Positions 17,596-26,818 of a stretch of DNA of 54,813 nt are shown here, piece by piece; the first letter of the stretch is position 1; every line of letters starts with the position of its first letter. The position numbers and the translations under genes are program-made. The notes below the pieces were generated by a model that was not told the DNA's origin, ran no database searches, and saw only the letters and a list, made by a program, of their open reading frames with translations. This DNA comes from Desulfosporosinus metallidurans (GTDB lineage Bacteria; Bacillota; Desulfitobacteriia; Desulfitobacteriales; Desulfitobacteriaceae): positions 1 through 54,813 of the forward strand of contig NZ_MLBF01000031.1 of assembly GCF_001936615.1 (NCBI RefSeq). The letters run 5' to 3'.

Positions 17596-18459
17596 TTGGT
17601 AGCAACATTTGCTGTCGTGGATGATGATCGCGCATCGCAACGTATGCTTGCGGATATTTTGAATGCTAAAGGAGATGTTATTGCCGAGTTTTCTTCAGGA
17701 CAGGAAGCGTTAAAATTTTTCGAGAGCGGTCGCCGAGTTGATGTTTGTTTTATTGACCTTTTAATGCCGGATATTTCGGGCATTGAGGTAGTCGAAAAGG
17801 CGCTCCCCCTTCATCCGACGACGTTGTTCGTTATGGTTTCCCAAGTTGAAGCCAAAACGCTGTTGGCTAACGCTTATGCTGTAGGAATTGAATTCTTTAT
17901 CCATAAACCCATCAATCGCAATGAGATTATGGCAGTTACCGACCGGGTTTTGGAAAAACATCGCTTGAGATCAACCCTTGAACAAATTGAGAAATCCCTG
18001 GCGGAAGTCCGTTTTCCCGGGGTAGCTAGGACAGCGGAGACAAATGAACAAACGCTGAAAAAGAGGTTTCAACTGATCTTTGCAGACTTGGGCATTTTGG
18101 GGGAAACTGGAGTCAGGGAATTGCAGGCGATTATTTTACACTTCAAAGACAGGGAAGACGAGTTATCTAATCTTCCCCTGCGTTTGATTTATGATGCGAT
18201 TGCGGCTACTGAAGAGGAAATTCAAAGTATAGAACAACGGATCCGCCGGATTATTAAGCAGGCTTTAGGTAACATTGCGTTGCGTGGTTTGGAAGATTTT
18301 TATGACGAGTACTTTGAACGCTATGCTTCAAAGTACTTTGATTTTTCGGAAGTTCGTGAACGGGTATTAGAGTTGAGGCAGAAGCGGACCAGCACAGCGC
18401 GAATTAACATTCGCAAGTTCCTCATTGCTCTATATACGGATGTCTTTCATATAAATTAA
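17596..18459 (+). CDS. GlnL/YcbB-family response regulator
   Basis: Output half of a two-component system with the kinase at 20067. From the TTG at 17596 (RBS GGAAGGGAG at 17577) it has 287 residues. The receiver domain occupies 1-120: acidic Asp9-Asp11, phospho-acceptor Asp54 (CFIDLLMPD) and conserved Lys104 (FIHKPINR). The C-terminal 150 residues match the YcbB domain of Bacillus GlnL, an atypical DNA-binding output domain without an obvious classical HTH. It precedes the dicarboxylate/glutamate symporter, its likely target. The ligand (glutamine, glutamate or a C4 acid) cannot be deduced. Confidence 0.85.
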   Translation: MVATFAVVDDDRASQRMLADILNAKGDVIAEFSSGQEALKFFESGRRVDVCFIDLLMPDISGIEVVEKALPLHPTTLFVMVSQVEAKTLLANAYAVGIEFFIHKPINRNEIMAVTDRVLEKHRLRSTLEQIEKSLAEVRFPGVARTAETNEQTLKKRFQLIFADLGILGETGVRELQAIILHFKDREDELSNLPLRLIYDAIAATEEEIQSIEQRIRRIIKQALGNIALRGLEDFYDEYFERYASKYFDFSEVRERVLELRQKRTSTARINIRKFLIALYTDVFHIN

Positions 18460-18620
18460 CCTAACTGAATGGAAGTAAATAATTTGGGCAGAATGGATTT
18501 TTCTAAAGAAGTCCTATGGAAAGAAGTTTCTCTGCTTGTTTGTCATTTACTGTCGGATTCTGTAGTGCTTAAGATATATTGTTATCAGAAACTTTCGCAA
18601 ATTATAAAGGAGGGGTTCTG

Positions 18621-19943
18621 ATGGCAGGGCGCAGAAAAATCGGACTGGCCACAAAAATCATTATTGGCCTGACACTAGGGATTCTGTACGGGTATTTTTT
18701 TCGCCAATACTCTGGCTGGCTAAAACCACTTGGGGACATGTTCATTCGTTCCATTAAAATGATTGTGGTTCCCATTGTATTCTCCACGATCGTTATCGGT
18801 ATCGCGGGTGTCGGCGACTTGAAAAAGGTCGGCAAACTGGGTGGAAAAACTCTAATTTATTTTGAAATTATCACGACAATTGCCATTTTGCTCGGTGTAA
18901 CCGTTGCCAATCTAACGAAACCAGGTATAGGGGTTAATTTGAGCTCAATTCAAAAAGTGGACATTAGTGCCTATACGGGTACTGCGACCCACCATAGTAC
19001 AACGGACTTATTCGTCAATCTCATTCCTACTAATATTGTCGATGCCTTGGCTCGCGCGGATTTGTTGCAGGTTATCTTCTTCGCAGTACTCTTTGGTGTT
19101 TCCTTAGCTGCAATCGGTGAAGTTGGGAAGCCAGTTCTCCACTTTTTCCAAGGGGTCGCGGAAACCATGTTTAAGCTAACGAACATTATTATGGCTGCTG
19201 CTCCTTATGGAGTCTTTGCTTTGATGGGCTTTACCGTCTCCCAATTCGGGTTGGCTGTCTTGCTTCCTTTAGGAAAACTAGTAGGGATCCTCTACTTGAC
19301 AATGGCGTTTTTCATAGTTGTCGTGTTTGGCTCCGTTGCAAAGTTTGCGGGAATAAACCTGTTCACTATGCTTAGAAACCTAAGTGCAGAAATGTTGATC
19401 GCTTTTTCAACGGATAGTTCCGAGTCGGTATTTCCTCGGATTCTCAAAAAGATGGAACAATTTGGAGTGCCAAAATCAATTGTGTCTTTCGTTATTCCAA
19501 CGGGGTACACGTTTAACCTAGATGGAAGTGCGCTTTATCAGGGACTTGCAGTTCCTTTTATTGCCCAAATGTATGGGATTCATTTGACTTTAGCCCATAC
19601 TTTAACGATTATAGCTGTACTCATGATTACCTCTAAAGGAATGGCTGGCGTACCAGGAGTTTCCTTTGTCGTACTTGCCTCTACATTATCAACGACCGGA
19701 TTACCAGTTGAAGGGTTGGCCCTGATTGCAGGCGTAGACAGGATTATGGATATGGGAAGAACGGTTGTCAACGTAATCGGTGTTTCGCTGGCCTCTGTTG
19801 TTATGGCAAAAATCGAAGGGGTGTTTGACAGTTCTAGGGCAACTTATCCGCTCCAACCTTTGCCAGAAGATCTTGAGGCAAATATTGAAGATCTTGATCA
19901 CTTAGGTAAAGCTTCAACTATGACGGAGTCATTTGCAAAATGA
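18621..19943 (+). CDS. Dicarboxylate/amino acid:cation symporter (DAACS, GltP/DctA family)
   Basis: Membrane uptake of glutamate/aspartate or C4-dicarboxylates with H+ or Na+. 440 residues from the ATG at 18621 (RBS AAAGGAGGGG); a longer in-frame ORF upstream lacks a ribosome site. Family signatures: IKMIVVPIVFSTIV (TM2 region), the serine-rich hairpin FSTDSSESVFPRIL, PTGYTFNLDGSALYQ and the C-terminal DRIMDMGRTVVNVIG segment with the conserved Asp/Arg/Asn. It lies between the regulator and kinase genes. DctA-like succinate/fumarate/malate uptake would suit the sdh/malic enzyme block, but glutamate is equally possible. Confidence 0.93.
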   Translation: MAGRRKIGLATKIIIGLTLGILYGYFFRQYSGWLKPLGDMFIRSIKMIVVPIVFSTIVIGIAGVGDLKKVGKLGGKTLIYFEIITTIAILLGVTVANLTKPGIGVNLSSIQKVDISAYTGTATHHSTTDLFVNLIPTNIVDALARADLLQVIFFAVLFGVSLAAIGEVGKPVLHFFQGVAETMFKLTNIIMAAAPYGVFALMGFTVSQFGLAVLLPLGKLVGILYLTMAFFIVVVFGSVAKFAGINLFTMLRNLSAEMLIAFSTDSSESVFPRILKKMEQFGVPKSIVSFVIPTGYTFNLDGSALYQGLAVPFIAQMYGIHLTLAHTLTIIAVLMITSKGMAGVPGVSFVVLASTLSTTGLPVEGLALIAGVDRIMDMGRTVVNVIGVSLASVVMAKIEGVFDSSRATYPLQPLPEDLEANIEDLDHLGKASTMTESFAK

Positions 19944-20002
19944 TCCCAAGCGTGGTATCGTTATTGTCTGTAGTATAAGAATAATTCGAAATAACGTTGT
20001 TA

Positions 20003-20043
20003 AAGGATGTAGACATGGGATTTTTCCCGGCTACATCCTTTTG
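20003..20043 (+). terminator. Rho-independent terminator after the symporter gene
   Basis: Stem AAGGATGTAG / CTACATCCTT with an inner GGGA/TCCC pairing, followed by TTGTTG. Confidence 0.8.
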
Positions 20044-20066
20044 TTGACCATAGAGGGGGGTATCTT

Positions 20067-21377
20067 TTGAATCTGGAGAAATGCGCGGGCTGGGTAACAC
20101 ATCTTCAAAAGAAGATGCCGTTTGATACTTTGCGTGTCTTTTTGATCTTGGGCACCTATATCTTGGGGGAAGTCGGTTTTTTCCCGTTTGGCTCCTCATT
20201 TCGGTTAGGTTTGGGTAGCGTTTTTTACGTGTTGTGTCTCGACAGATTTCCAAGGTTAGCGACTTTTTACAATGGGTGGTTAACAGGAGCCGTAGTCGTT
20301 CTCTTGCGAATTTTAGAGGGTCGCTTAGCTTATGTGCAACCGTGGTCAACTCTCTTTCTGGAAAATTCCCCCGCTATTCTTTATTATGTGGCTTTGACTG
20401 TCGGTATGGTTATACCAAAGGTTAAAAAAGAAAAAGAAAACCCTGTTAGCACGAGTCTGTATTTTGTGTCTTTTGATTTTTTGGCAAATGTATTAGAGCT
20501 CGTTTTTTCTGCTAACTTTCAAGTGGACAGACATAGTTTAAGTATATTAGCACTGGGAGCAGGGATTAAAGGGCTTTTCTTTCTAGCCTTTATTGCGACC
20601 GTGGAATTCTTTCGGCAACGGATTTTACGGGAGAAAGATAAGGAAAAGTTTCAAGGACAACTTTTGCTGGGGGCAACCCTTTACGCTGAGGGGTATTTTC
20701 TTAAAAAGATCATGAGAGATATAGAAGAAACAATGGAATGTAGTTTTCAACTTTATCTGCAAGCAGGACATGATTCCACGGAAAATAGGCACCAGCCTTC
20801 ACTGTTAAATCTCGCTGAAAGGATTCATGAAATCAAGAAGGATACGCAACGGGTTTTCAGTAGTCTCAATGCTATAATTGAACCTAATGACTATTCTCGT
20901 GTTGATCTGAACGAACTGCTGACTATCGTAATCGAAAGTCAGCAGCGCTACGCCAAGGCTCATCAGAAAATGATTGAATGGATTACGTCTTCTAACTCTC
21001 GGATTTGTCTAATGGATAATTTTTTTCCTATCCTTGTCGTTGTTAACAATATTTTGGCGAATGGGATTGATGCAATTGAAGAGCAAGGACAAATTGCTGT
21101 AATTTGGCATTTGGACCGTGCAATACTTAACCTGCATCTCGGGAATACGGGCAAGCCCATTTCTCACGATGATCGAGAACTCATTTTTTTACCTGGGTTT
21201 ACAACGAAATATTCAGAAGTAGGTACCGCCTCAACAGGAATCGGGCTTACGCATGTGCAACATGTTCTCAAAGAGTCTGGTGGGAAAATAAGAATCACAC
21301 AAACTAGCCGGATACACGCATGGACATGGTTTCATGTTCAAATTCCAATATCCAGCATGAGCGAGATAGTCATCTAG
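20067..21377 (+). CDS. GlnK-like membrane sensor histidine kinase
   Basis: Sensor partner of the GlnL-like regulator. TTG start at 20067 after AGAGGGGGG. 436 residues: about five hydrophobic segments in residues 20-185, a short linker, then an H-box with the likely phosphorylated His254 (ERIHEIKKDTQR), an N-box (VVNNILANGIDAIEEQ) and a G-box (STGIGLTHVQHVL). There is no extracytoplasmic sensing loop, so the ligand is probably sensed in or from the membrane or by a transporter. It is separated from the symporter by a terminator but stays in the same gene group. Confidence 0.85.
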   Translation: MNLEKCAGWVTHLQKKMPFDTLRVFLILGTYILGEVGFFPFGSSFRLGLGSVFYVLCLDRFPRLATFYNGWLTGAVVVLLRILEGRLAYVQPWSTLFLENSPAILYYVALTVGMVIPKVKKEKENPVSTSLYFVSFDFLANVLELVFSANFQVDRHSLSILALGAGIKGLFFLAFIATVEFFRQRILREKDKEKFQGQLLLGATLYAEGYFLKKIMRDIEETMECSFQLYLQAGHDSTENRHQPSLLNLAERIHEIKKDTQRVFSSLNAIIEPNDYSRVDLNELLTIVIESQQRYAKAHQKMIEWITSSNSRICLMDNFFPILVVVNNILANGIDAIEEQGQIAVIWHLDRAILNLHLGNTGKPISHDDRELIFLPGFTTKYSEVGTASTGIGLTHVQHVLKESGGKIRITQTSRIHAWTWFHVQIPISSMSEIVI

Positions 21378-21482
21378 TTTGCCTTTGTCTGACATGCGTA
21401 TATAATAGTACAACAAGACTAGCCAAAATTTCTCAGGCACGGCAACTTTACGACAATTGTAAATAAGGAAGGAGACAAAAAC

Positions 21483-22337
21483 ATGATTGAAATCGGGAAA
21501 TTTCAAACCCTTACTATTGCTAATTTTACTCCCTTTGGCGCCTATTTAGATGCAGGCACGGGTGTTCGGCACGATAATGTCCTGTTACCCATAAAGCAAT
21601 TACCGGAGGGTGCTAAAGTAGGAGACGAATTAGAGGTATTTATCTATCGAGATTCCGAGGAACGGTTAATTGCTACGACGAGAAAGCCGCTGGCTCAATT
21701 AGGGGACCTGGCTTATTTGAAAGTTAATGCCAAGACGAAGATCGGCGCTTTTTTAGATTGGGGTTTAGAAAGAGGATTATTTTTACCTTTTAAAGAACAG
21801 AAATATCCAATCCAAGTGGGTAAGGAATATTTGGTTAAGGTCTATTTGGATAAGAGTCAGAGGCTAAGCGCCACGACAGAGATTTATGAGTATCTTACGG
21901 CAGAAACTCCTTATAAAAAGAACGACAAAGTCGTAGGAACGGTTTATACTGTAAATCCTGGCATTGGGGCTTTTGTCGCAGTAGATAATAAGTATATGGG
22001 ACTCATACCGGTCAATGAGTATTTCACAGATTTAAGAGAAGGCGATCAAGTTGAGGCTCGAGTCATAAGAGTTAGGGAAGATGGTAAGCTTGATTTATCT
22101 CCTAGAGAACTTTCTTATGCCCAAATGGAAAACGATACAGTGAAAATCCTCCAAGGGATCAAGGATCATGAAGGATTCCTATCCCTCAATGATAAAAGCA
22201 GTCCCGTTGAAATTCAAAGCCGCCTACATATGAGCAAAGCAGCCTTTAAAAGAGCTGTAGGGAAACTGTTAAAAGAGAATAAGGTCAGACAGACGGAAGG
22301 CGGTTTGAAGGAAACAACTTCTGAAGAGGGATACTAA
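21483..22337 (+). CDS. cvfB: CvfB/YitL-family S1 RNA-binding protein
   Basis: Probable RNA-binding regulator. 284 residues with tandem S1-like OB folds ([76 protein letters not shown]) and a C-terminal winged-helix-like segment ([26 protein letters not shown]), the CvfB plan. ATG at 21483 behind AAGGAGG. Its stop overlaps the next ATG by one base. Confidence 0.9.
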   Translation: MIEIGKFQTLTIANFTPFGAYLDAGTGVRHDNVLLPIKQLPEGAKVGDELEVFIYRDSEERLIATTRKPLAQLGDLAYLKVNAKTKIGAFLDWGLERGLFLPFKEQKYPIQVGKEYLVKVYLDKSQRLSATTEIYEYLTAETPYKKNDKVVGTVYTVNPGIGAFVAVDNKYMGLIPVNEYFTDLREGDQVEARVIRVREDGKLDLSPRELSYAQMENDTVKILQGIKDHEGFLSLNDKSSPVEIQSRLHMSKAAFKRAVGKLLKENKVRQTEGGLKETTSEEGY

Positions 22338-22771
22338 TGAAAATAATTGTAGATGCGGACGCTTGTCCGAGGGTGGTTTTGCAAATTTGCATAAGGGTGG
22401 CTCGCGATTTTGCTCTGCCTGTTTGGACAGTAGCCAGCTTTAACCATAATATTGAGTCTGACCATCACGTAGTCGTTGGAAATGCTTCCCAAGAAGCAGA
22501 TATTCGGGTCATGAATCTTGCTCAAGCGGGAGATGTCGCAGTGACCCAAGATTGGGGTTTAGCCGCAATGTTATTAGGGAAAGGGTTAAAGTGTCTAAGT
22601 CCGAATGGACAAGAATTTAGTGAGACGACGATTGAATTTTTACTTGAAGAGCGGGAGGAGAAAGCTAAGTTTCGACGAGGTGGTGGCAGGACCAAAGGAC
22701 CGAAAAAAAGAATGCCAGAAAATGATCGGCAGTTCGAGGTCAGTCTTCTGAAAATCCTTAAATTGCTATAA
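22337..22771 (+). CDS. UPF0178 (YaiI/YqxD) family protein
   Basis: 144 residues beginning [12 protein letters not shown], the signature of the YaiI/YqxD family, with [31 protein letters not shown] and a conserved [11 protein letters not shown] basic patch. The acidic pattern suggests a PIN/NYN-like nuclease fold, but the role is not established. The start codon overlaps the cvfB stop, so the two are probably translated from one mRNA. Confidence 0.9.
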   Translation: MKIIVDADACPRVVLQICIRVARDFALPVWTVASFNHNIESDHHVVVGNASQEADIRVMNLAQAGDVAVTQDWGLAAMLLGKGLKCLSPNGQEFSETTIEFLLEEREEKAKFRRGGGRTKGPKKRMPENDRQFEVSLLKILKLL

Positions 22772-22979
22772 AACAAGAGCTTATTCTTCTGGAAACGCAG
22801 CAAACGAGGTTTGCAGGATGGAGTTGCCAAAGGAAAAATAAGCAAGTCGCAGGGTTTAACAGAGATATCACTCCCTCTCCCGCTCCATGAGCGGCATCTA
22901 GGGCAAGCGAGATGAGCATTTTTAATTAACGCGCTAGCATGCTTAGATTTGGAAGTCAAAGGGGAGGAGGGGAGTAGAT

Positions 22980-23005
22980 AAAAGTGCGAAAGACTTTGCA
23001 CTTTT
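22980..23005 (+). terminator. Hairpin before htpG, possible terminator
   Basis: AAAAGTGC-G-AAAG / CTTT-GCACTTTT with one bulge and a one-base loop, ending in TTTTAG. It could terminate the cvfB-yqxD transcript. No CIRCE element was found before htpG, and the rest of the 289-base gap shows nothing recognisable. Confidence 0.45.
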
Positions 23006-23060
23006 AGTAAAAGTTGATTAAAATAAAGAATGATATTAGATCAAACGATGGAGGGAAATC

Positions 23061-24908
23061 ATGAGTACTGTAGTAGAAACAAAGGAATTTCAAACGGAAA
23101 TTCGGCAATTGCTGGACATAGTAATCCACTCTCTCTACACTGAGCGCGAGATATTCTTAAGAGAACTTATTTCCAATGCAGCCGATGCTATGGAGAAACT
23201 TCGCTACACACAGCTTACAGGCCCAGAGGTTAAAGACAAAGATTTAGCATTAGAAATTTTAATTGATACGGATGATAACGCCCATACATTAACCATTACG
23301 GATACCGGGATTGGGATGTCGAAAGAAGAATTGGTCGAGAACTTAGGAACTATTGCTCATTCTGGATCCAAGGAATTTATTAAACACCTTACTGCAAAAG
23401 GAGATCAAAAGGATCTCAACCTTATCGGGCAATTCGGGGTAGGTTTTTACTCGGCCTTCATGGTCGCAGATCAGGTGACGATATATACCCGTTCCTATCA
23501 ACAAGAGGGGCAAAGCTTTGTCTGGGAATCAGACGGTGTGGGAAGTTACACAATTACCGAAGGAGAAGATCATAATCGGGGAACGAAGATGGTCCTCCAC
23601 TTAAAAGAAGATGCCTATGATTTTGCCAAGGAAGAAACCATCCAACGAGTCATTAAGCAATATTCTAGTTTTGTACCCTACCCAATCACTGTTAATGGGC
23701 AGAAAGTGAATACCGTTGATGCCCTTTGGACCAAGAACAAAAATGAAATTACAGATGACGAGTATAACGAGTTTTATAAGTTCATCGCCAATGCTCATGA
23801 TGAGCCGCTCTTTCGTCTCCATTTCTCCTCAGATGCTCCTTTAAATATTAATACACTCTTATTTGTTCCAAAGGAAAATCTGGAGCTGTTTGGTTTCGGA
23901 CGAACGGAACCGGGCGTAAACCTGTATTGCAAAAAAGTCCTCATTCAAGAAAAATCCTCGGTTATTCTCCCCGAGTGGCTGCGCTTCTTAAGAGGGGTTA
24001 TGGACAGTGAAGAGCTTCCGCTTAACATCTCTAGGGAAACCATGCAGGATAGTGCCTTGATCAGTAAGCTCAACAAAGTGGTCACTGGTCGTTTCCTGAA
24101 ATTCCTTGAAGGTCAAGCGACCTCTGAACCAGAAAAGTACAAAGAGTTCTGGGAGAAGTTCAACCTCTTTATTAAAGAAGGGGCTGCGAATGACTTTACG
24201 CATCAAAAAGAACTCGTTAAGCTTCTGCAGTTTGAATCCTCAATAACCCAGTCGGGAGAACTAATTTCTTTAGCTGATTACGTGGGTCGAATGAAAGAAG
24301 ATCAATCCACTATCTATTATGTTAATGGTCCTTCGCGAGAGGCGATCGAGTCTGGTCCGTATCTAGAAATATTCCGAGACAAAGGACTAGAAGTGATCTA
24401 TACGTATGCAGCAATTGACGACTATATCTTTGGCGCGATCGGAGAATATGAAGGCAAGAAACTCGTTTCTGCTGACCAGGCTGATTTGGATTTAAGCAAT
24501 AGTGTGCCAAAGGATCGAAGCGAACAAGCCTTGTCTGAAGAGGAAGTTCAAGTTTTGACGGGTTGGCTTAAAGAGATTTTGGGCAGTAAGGTGACCGAGG
24601 TGCGAGAATCTAAGCGCTTGGTAGACAGTCCTGCGCTTGTTCTTAGTCCGTATGGAACGAACAGTATGCAGCGGATGATGCAACTCATGAACAAAGATTT
24701 GAATAATCTGGGTCCAAGCGTGTTAGAAATTAACACAGAGCATCCAATGATAAAACGTTTGGATGCAGCGCGAAAAAATGAAGATTCCTTTGCTAAAATC
24801 GCAGCTGAACAGTTATTTGAAAACGCTCAAATTGCGGCAGGGCTTATACTTGATCCTAGAGGAATGGTAAACCGACTCAACGAAATTCTCGAGCGTGCGT
24901 TAGGCTGA
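23061..24908 (+). CDS. htpG: Molecular chaperone HtpG (Hsp90)
   Basis: ATP-dependent cytoplasmic chaperone. 615 residues with the three Bergerat ATP-fold motifs: ELISNAADAMEKLR, DTGIGMSKEELVENLGTIAHSGS and GQFGVGFYSAFMVAD. The middle domain carries the catalytic-arginine segment (LPLNISRETMQD), and the C-terminal dimerisation domain is complete, without the eukaryotic MEEVD tail. RBS GGAGGGAA before the ATG at 23061. It is monocistronic, closed by a strong terminator. Confidence 0.97.
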   Translation: MSTVVETKEFQTEIRQLLDIVIHSLYTEREIFLRELISNAADAMEKLRYTQLTGPEVKDKDLALEILIDTDDNAHTLTITDTGIGMSKEELVENLGTIAHSGSKEFIKHLTAKGDQKDLNLIGQFGVGFYSAFMVADQVTIYTRSYQQEGQSFVWESDGVGSYTITEGEDHNRGTKMVLHLKEDAYDFAKEETIQRVIKQYSSFVPYPITVNGQKVNTVDALWTKNKNEITDDEYNEFYKFIANAHDEPLFRLHFSSDAPLNINTLLFVPKENLELFGFGRTEPGVNLYCKKVLIQEKSSVILPEWLRFLRGVMDSEELPLNISRETMQDSALISKLNKVVTGRFLKFLEGQATSEPEKYKEFWEKFNLFIKEGAANDFTHQKELVKLLQFESSITQSGELISLADYVGRMKEDQSTIYYVNGPSREAIESGPYLEIFRDKGLEVIYTYAAIDDYIFGAIGEYEGKKLVSADQADLDLSNSVPKDRSEQALSEEEVQVLTGWLKEILGSKVTEVRESKRLVDSPALVLSPYGTNSMQRMMQLMNKDLNNLGPSVLEINTEHPMIKRLDAARKNEDSFAKIAAEQLFENAQIAAGLILDPRGMVNRLNEILERALG

Positions 24909-24934
24909 GGAACAAGAAGTTACTATTAAAAAAT

Positions 24935-24970
24935 GAGAAAGGGGCTGCAATTTTTTGCAGGCCCTTTTCA
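24935..24970 (+). terminator. Rho-independent terminator after htpG
   Basis: Stem GAAAGGGGCTGCAA / TTGCAG-GCCCTTTTC around TTTT, with T-rich tail. Confidence 0.9.
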
Positions 24971-25239
24971 TTTAAGGCACACTCAGAACTATAGAAAGTG
25001 TTAGTTCTTACACAAAAGAAGCATTCTATAAATAAAAGTTGATAATACAATACGATTATCTAATTGATCAATAGTAAATATGAATTTTACAAGCTGCTGA
25101 AAATTCCTTAGACTGATAGTGATAATAAGAACAAACACAAAGAAAGGTCGGTGTTGGATGGGGGTAGGGGATTAAAGCCATTCAGCATCGACTGAGTTGT
25201 CTTGGATGAAGAACTTCAAACTACAAGGAGTGGTCAAGA
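24971..25239. other. Upstream region of the dsr operon
   Basis: The gap from htpG to the RsbRD-like gene is 331 bases. Beyond the terminator there is AT-rich sequence with a short dyad ATTGATCAAT (near 25063-25072), several TTGAT elements without well-spaced -10 boxes, and a G-rich run (GGGGGTAGGGG near 25159). The dsr promoter is presumably here, but I cannot place it. The RBS CAAGGAGTGG precedes 25240. Confidence 0.4.
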
Positions 25240-25794
25240 ATGAACATGACACTGAAGGACCTCCTGGAAAAAAGGAGATCCGCGATTTCAACAAAGTGGT
25301 TTGATGCGATTATTGACACGTATCCAGCCGATGACTCAGGCTTTCTGAAAAAACAAAAAGACAGGTTTACTAATCCGGTAGGTCATACGTTCACTCGAGG
25401 AGTTGAAAGTATCTTAGAAGCCCTCATCGGAGGAGAAGACATGAATGACAGTATACCCTTCCTTAACGATATTATCAAAGTTAGAGCAATTCAAAATTTT
25501 GCCCCCTCAAAGGCTATAGAATTTATTTTTCTTCTTAAAAAAGTTGTTCGCGAAGAACTGGAAAAAGAAATCAGGCAGAACCAGATCAATGATGAATTGT
25601 TAGGGTTTGAATCAAAAATAGATGATCTGGCGCTTATTGCCTTTGATATATATGCAAAATGCCGAGACCAGTTAAGTGAACTCAAGACAGATGAACTTAA
25701 ACGGATGACATTTTCGTTATTGAAGAAAGCAAATTTGATGTCCGAGATCCCTGCTCAAGAATTTGAGCACAAAGACCTAAATTTCAATATTTAA
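25240..25794 (+). CDS. RsbRD N-terminal-domain protein heading the dsrMKJOP operon
   Basis: 184 residues, no membrane segment. It resembles the helical RsbRD_N domain (LKDLLEKRRSAISTKWFDAIIDTYP; DRFTNPVGHTFTRGVESILEAL; IVRVRAIQNFAPS-like core). The STAS domain of full RsbR proteins is absent. The coding end is 16 bases before dsrM, with RBS GGAAGGAGG between, so co-transcription is likely. Role unknown: a stand-alone sensor or regulatory partner of Dsr electron transfer is possible by association only. Confidence 0.8.
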   Translation: MNMTLKDLLEKRRSAISTKWFDAIIDTYPADDSGFLKKQKDRFTNPVGHTFTRGVESILEALIGGEDMNDSIPFLNDIIKVRAIQNFAPSKAIEFIFLLKKVVREELEKEIRQNQINDELLGFESKIDDLALIAFDIYAKCRDQLSELKTDELKRMTFSLLKKANLMSEIPAQEFEHKDLNFNI

Positions 25795-25810
25795 GGAAGG
25801 AGGTCGTAGA

Positions 25811-26812
25811 GTGAAAGCCTTGTTTTCTTTCCTCGCTGTAATGATACTCATTCTGGTCGCCACCGTAGGAGTAAGCGTGGCAAATTTACACTATCTTTTT
25901 GGTATTATCATACCTTATTTGGCATTCGTTATGTTTGTAGGTGGATTTGTTTATCGCGTCATCAAATGGGGTAGGTCGCCAGTTCCCTTTCGTATTCCCA
26001 CAACCTGTGGACAACAAAAATCCCTCCCGTGGATTAAGCAGAATAAGATTGAAAACCCAACGAGTGTATGGGGCGTTATAGTAAGAATGGCTTTAGAAAT
26101 ACTCCTGTTCCGTTCCCTGTTTCGGAACACGAAGACTGAATTAAGGGAAGGTGCTAATGGTCCGGAATTAGCCTACGGTTCAGCAAAATGGCTTTGGGTA
26201 GGAAGTTTGGTTTTTCATTGGTCGTTCCTCATTATTGTCATCAGACATCTTAGATTTTTCCTAGAGCCAATACCGTATTTTGTTCAACTATTAGATGGAA
26301 TAGATGGTATTTTGCAAATTGGATTACCACCGATTTACTTGACAGATATGTTCTTTGTCATTGCGGTGACCTTCCTGTTTCTCAGAAGAATTGTTATTCC
26401 GCAGGTTAAATACATCTCGCTTCCTGCCGATTATTTTCCTCTCTTTATGATTTTTAGTATTGCTACATCAGGTATACTTATGCGGTATTTTTATAAAGTT
26501 GACATTGTCGCTGTAAAAGAATTGGCGATTGGATTGGCGCAATTTCATCCCGTACTCCCTGCAGGAATTGGTGTTATTTTCTACATCCATATATTCCTTA
26601 TCAGCATTCTGTTTGCCTATTTCCCACTTAGTAAACTGATGCATATGGGTGGTATTTTCCTCAGCCCAACCCGAAACATGATTAGCAACAATCGTATGGT
26701 TAGACACATCAATCCATGGAATCATGAAGTCGAGGTTCATACCTACGAGCAGTATGAAGATGAATTCAGAGAGAAAATGAAAAAAGCTGGTATACCGGTA
26801 GTAAAGGAGTGA
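25811..26812 (+). CDS. dsrM: DsrM, membrane cytochrome b subunit of the DsrMKJOP complex
   Basis: Binds heme b and exchanges electrons with menaquinone for DsrK. 333 residues with about six hydrophobic segments, related to the gamma subunit of respiratory nitrate reductase and to HdrE. Candidate heme histidines: LVFHWSFLIIVIRHLRFF and YIHIFLISILFAYFPLSKLMHMGG. The extreme C-terminus is hydrophilic. GTG start at 25811 after GGAAGGAGG; dsrK begins 6 bases after the stop. Confidence 0.94.
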   Translation: MKALFSFLAVMILILVATVGVSVANLHYLFGIIIPYLAFVMFVGGFVYRVIKWGRSPVPFRIPTTCGQQKSLPWIKQNKIENPTSVWGVIVRMALEILLFRSLFRNTKTELREGANGPELAYGSAKWLWVGSLVFHWSFLIIVIRHLRFFLEPIPYFVQLLDGIDGILQIGLPPIYLTDMFFVIAVTFLFLRRIVIPQVKYISLPADYFPLFMIFSIATSGILMRYFYKVDIVAVKELAIGLAQFHPVLPAGIGVIFYIHIFLISILFAYFPLSKLMHMGGIFLSPTRNMISNNRMVRHINPWNHEVEVHTYEQYEDEFREKMKKAGIPVVKE

Positions 26813-26818
26813 TCGCGG

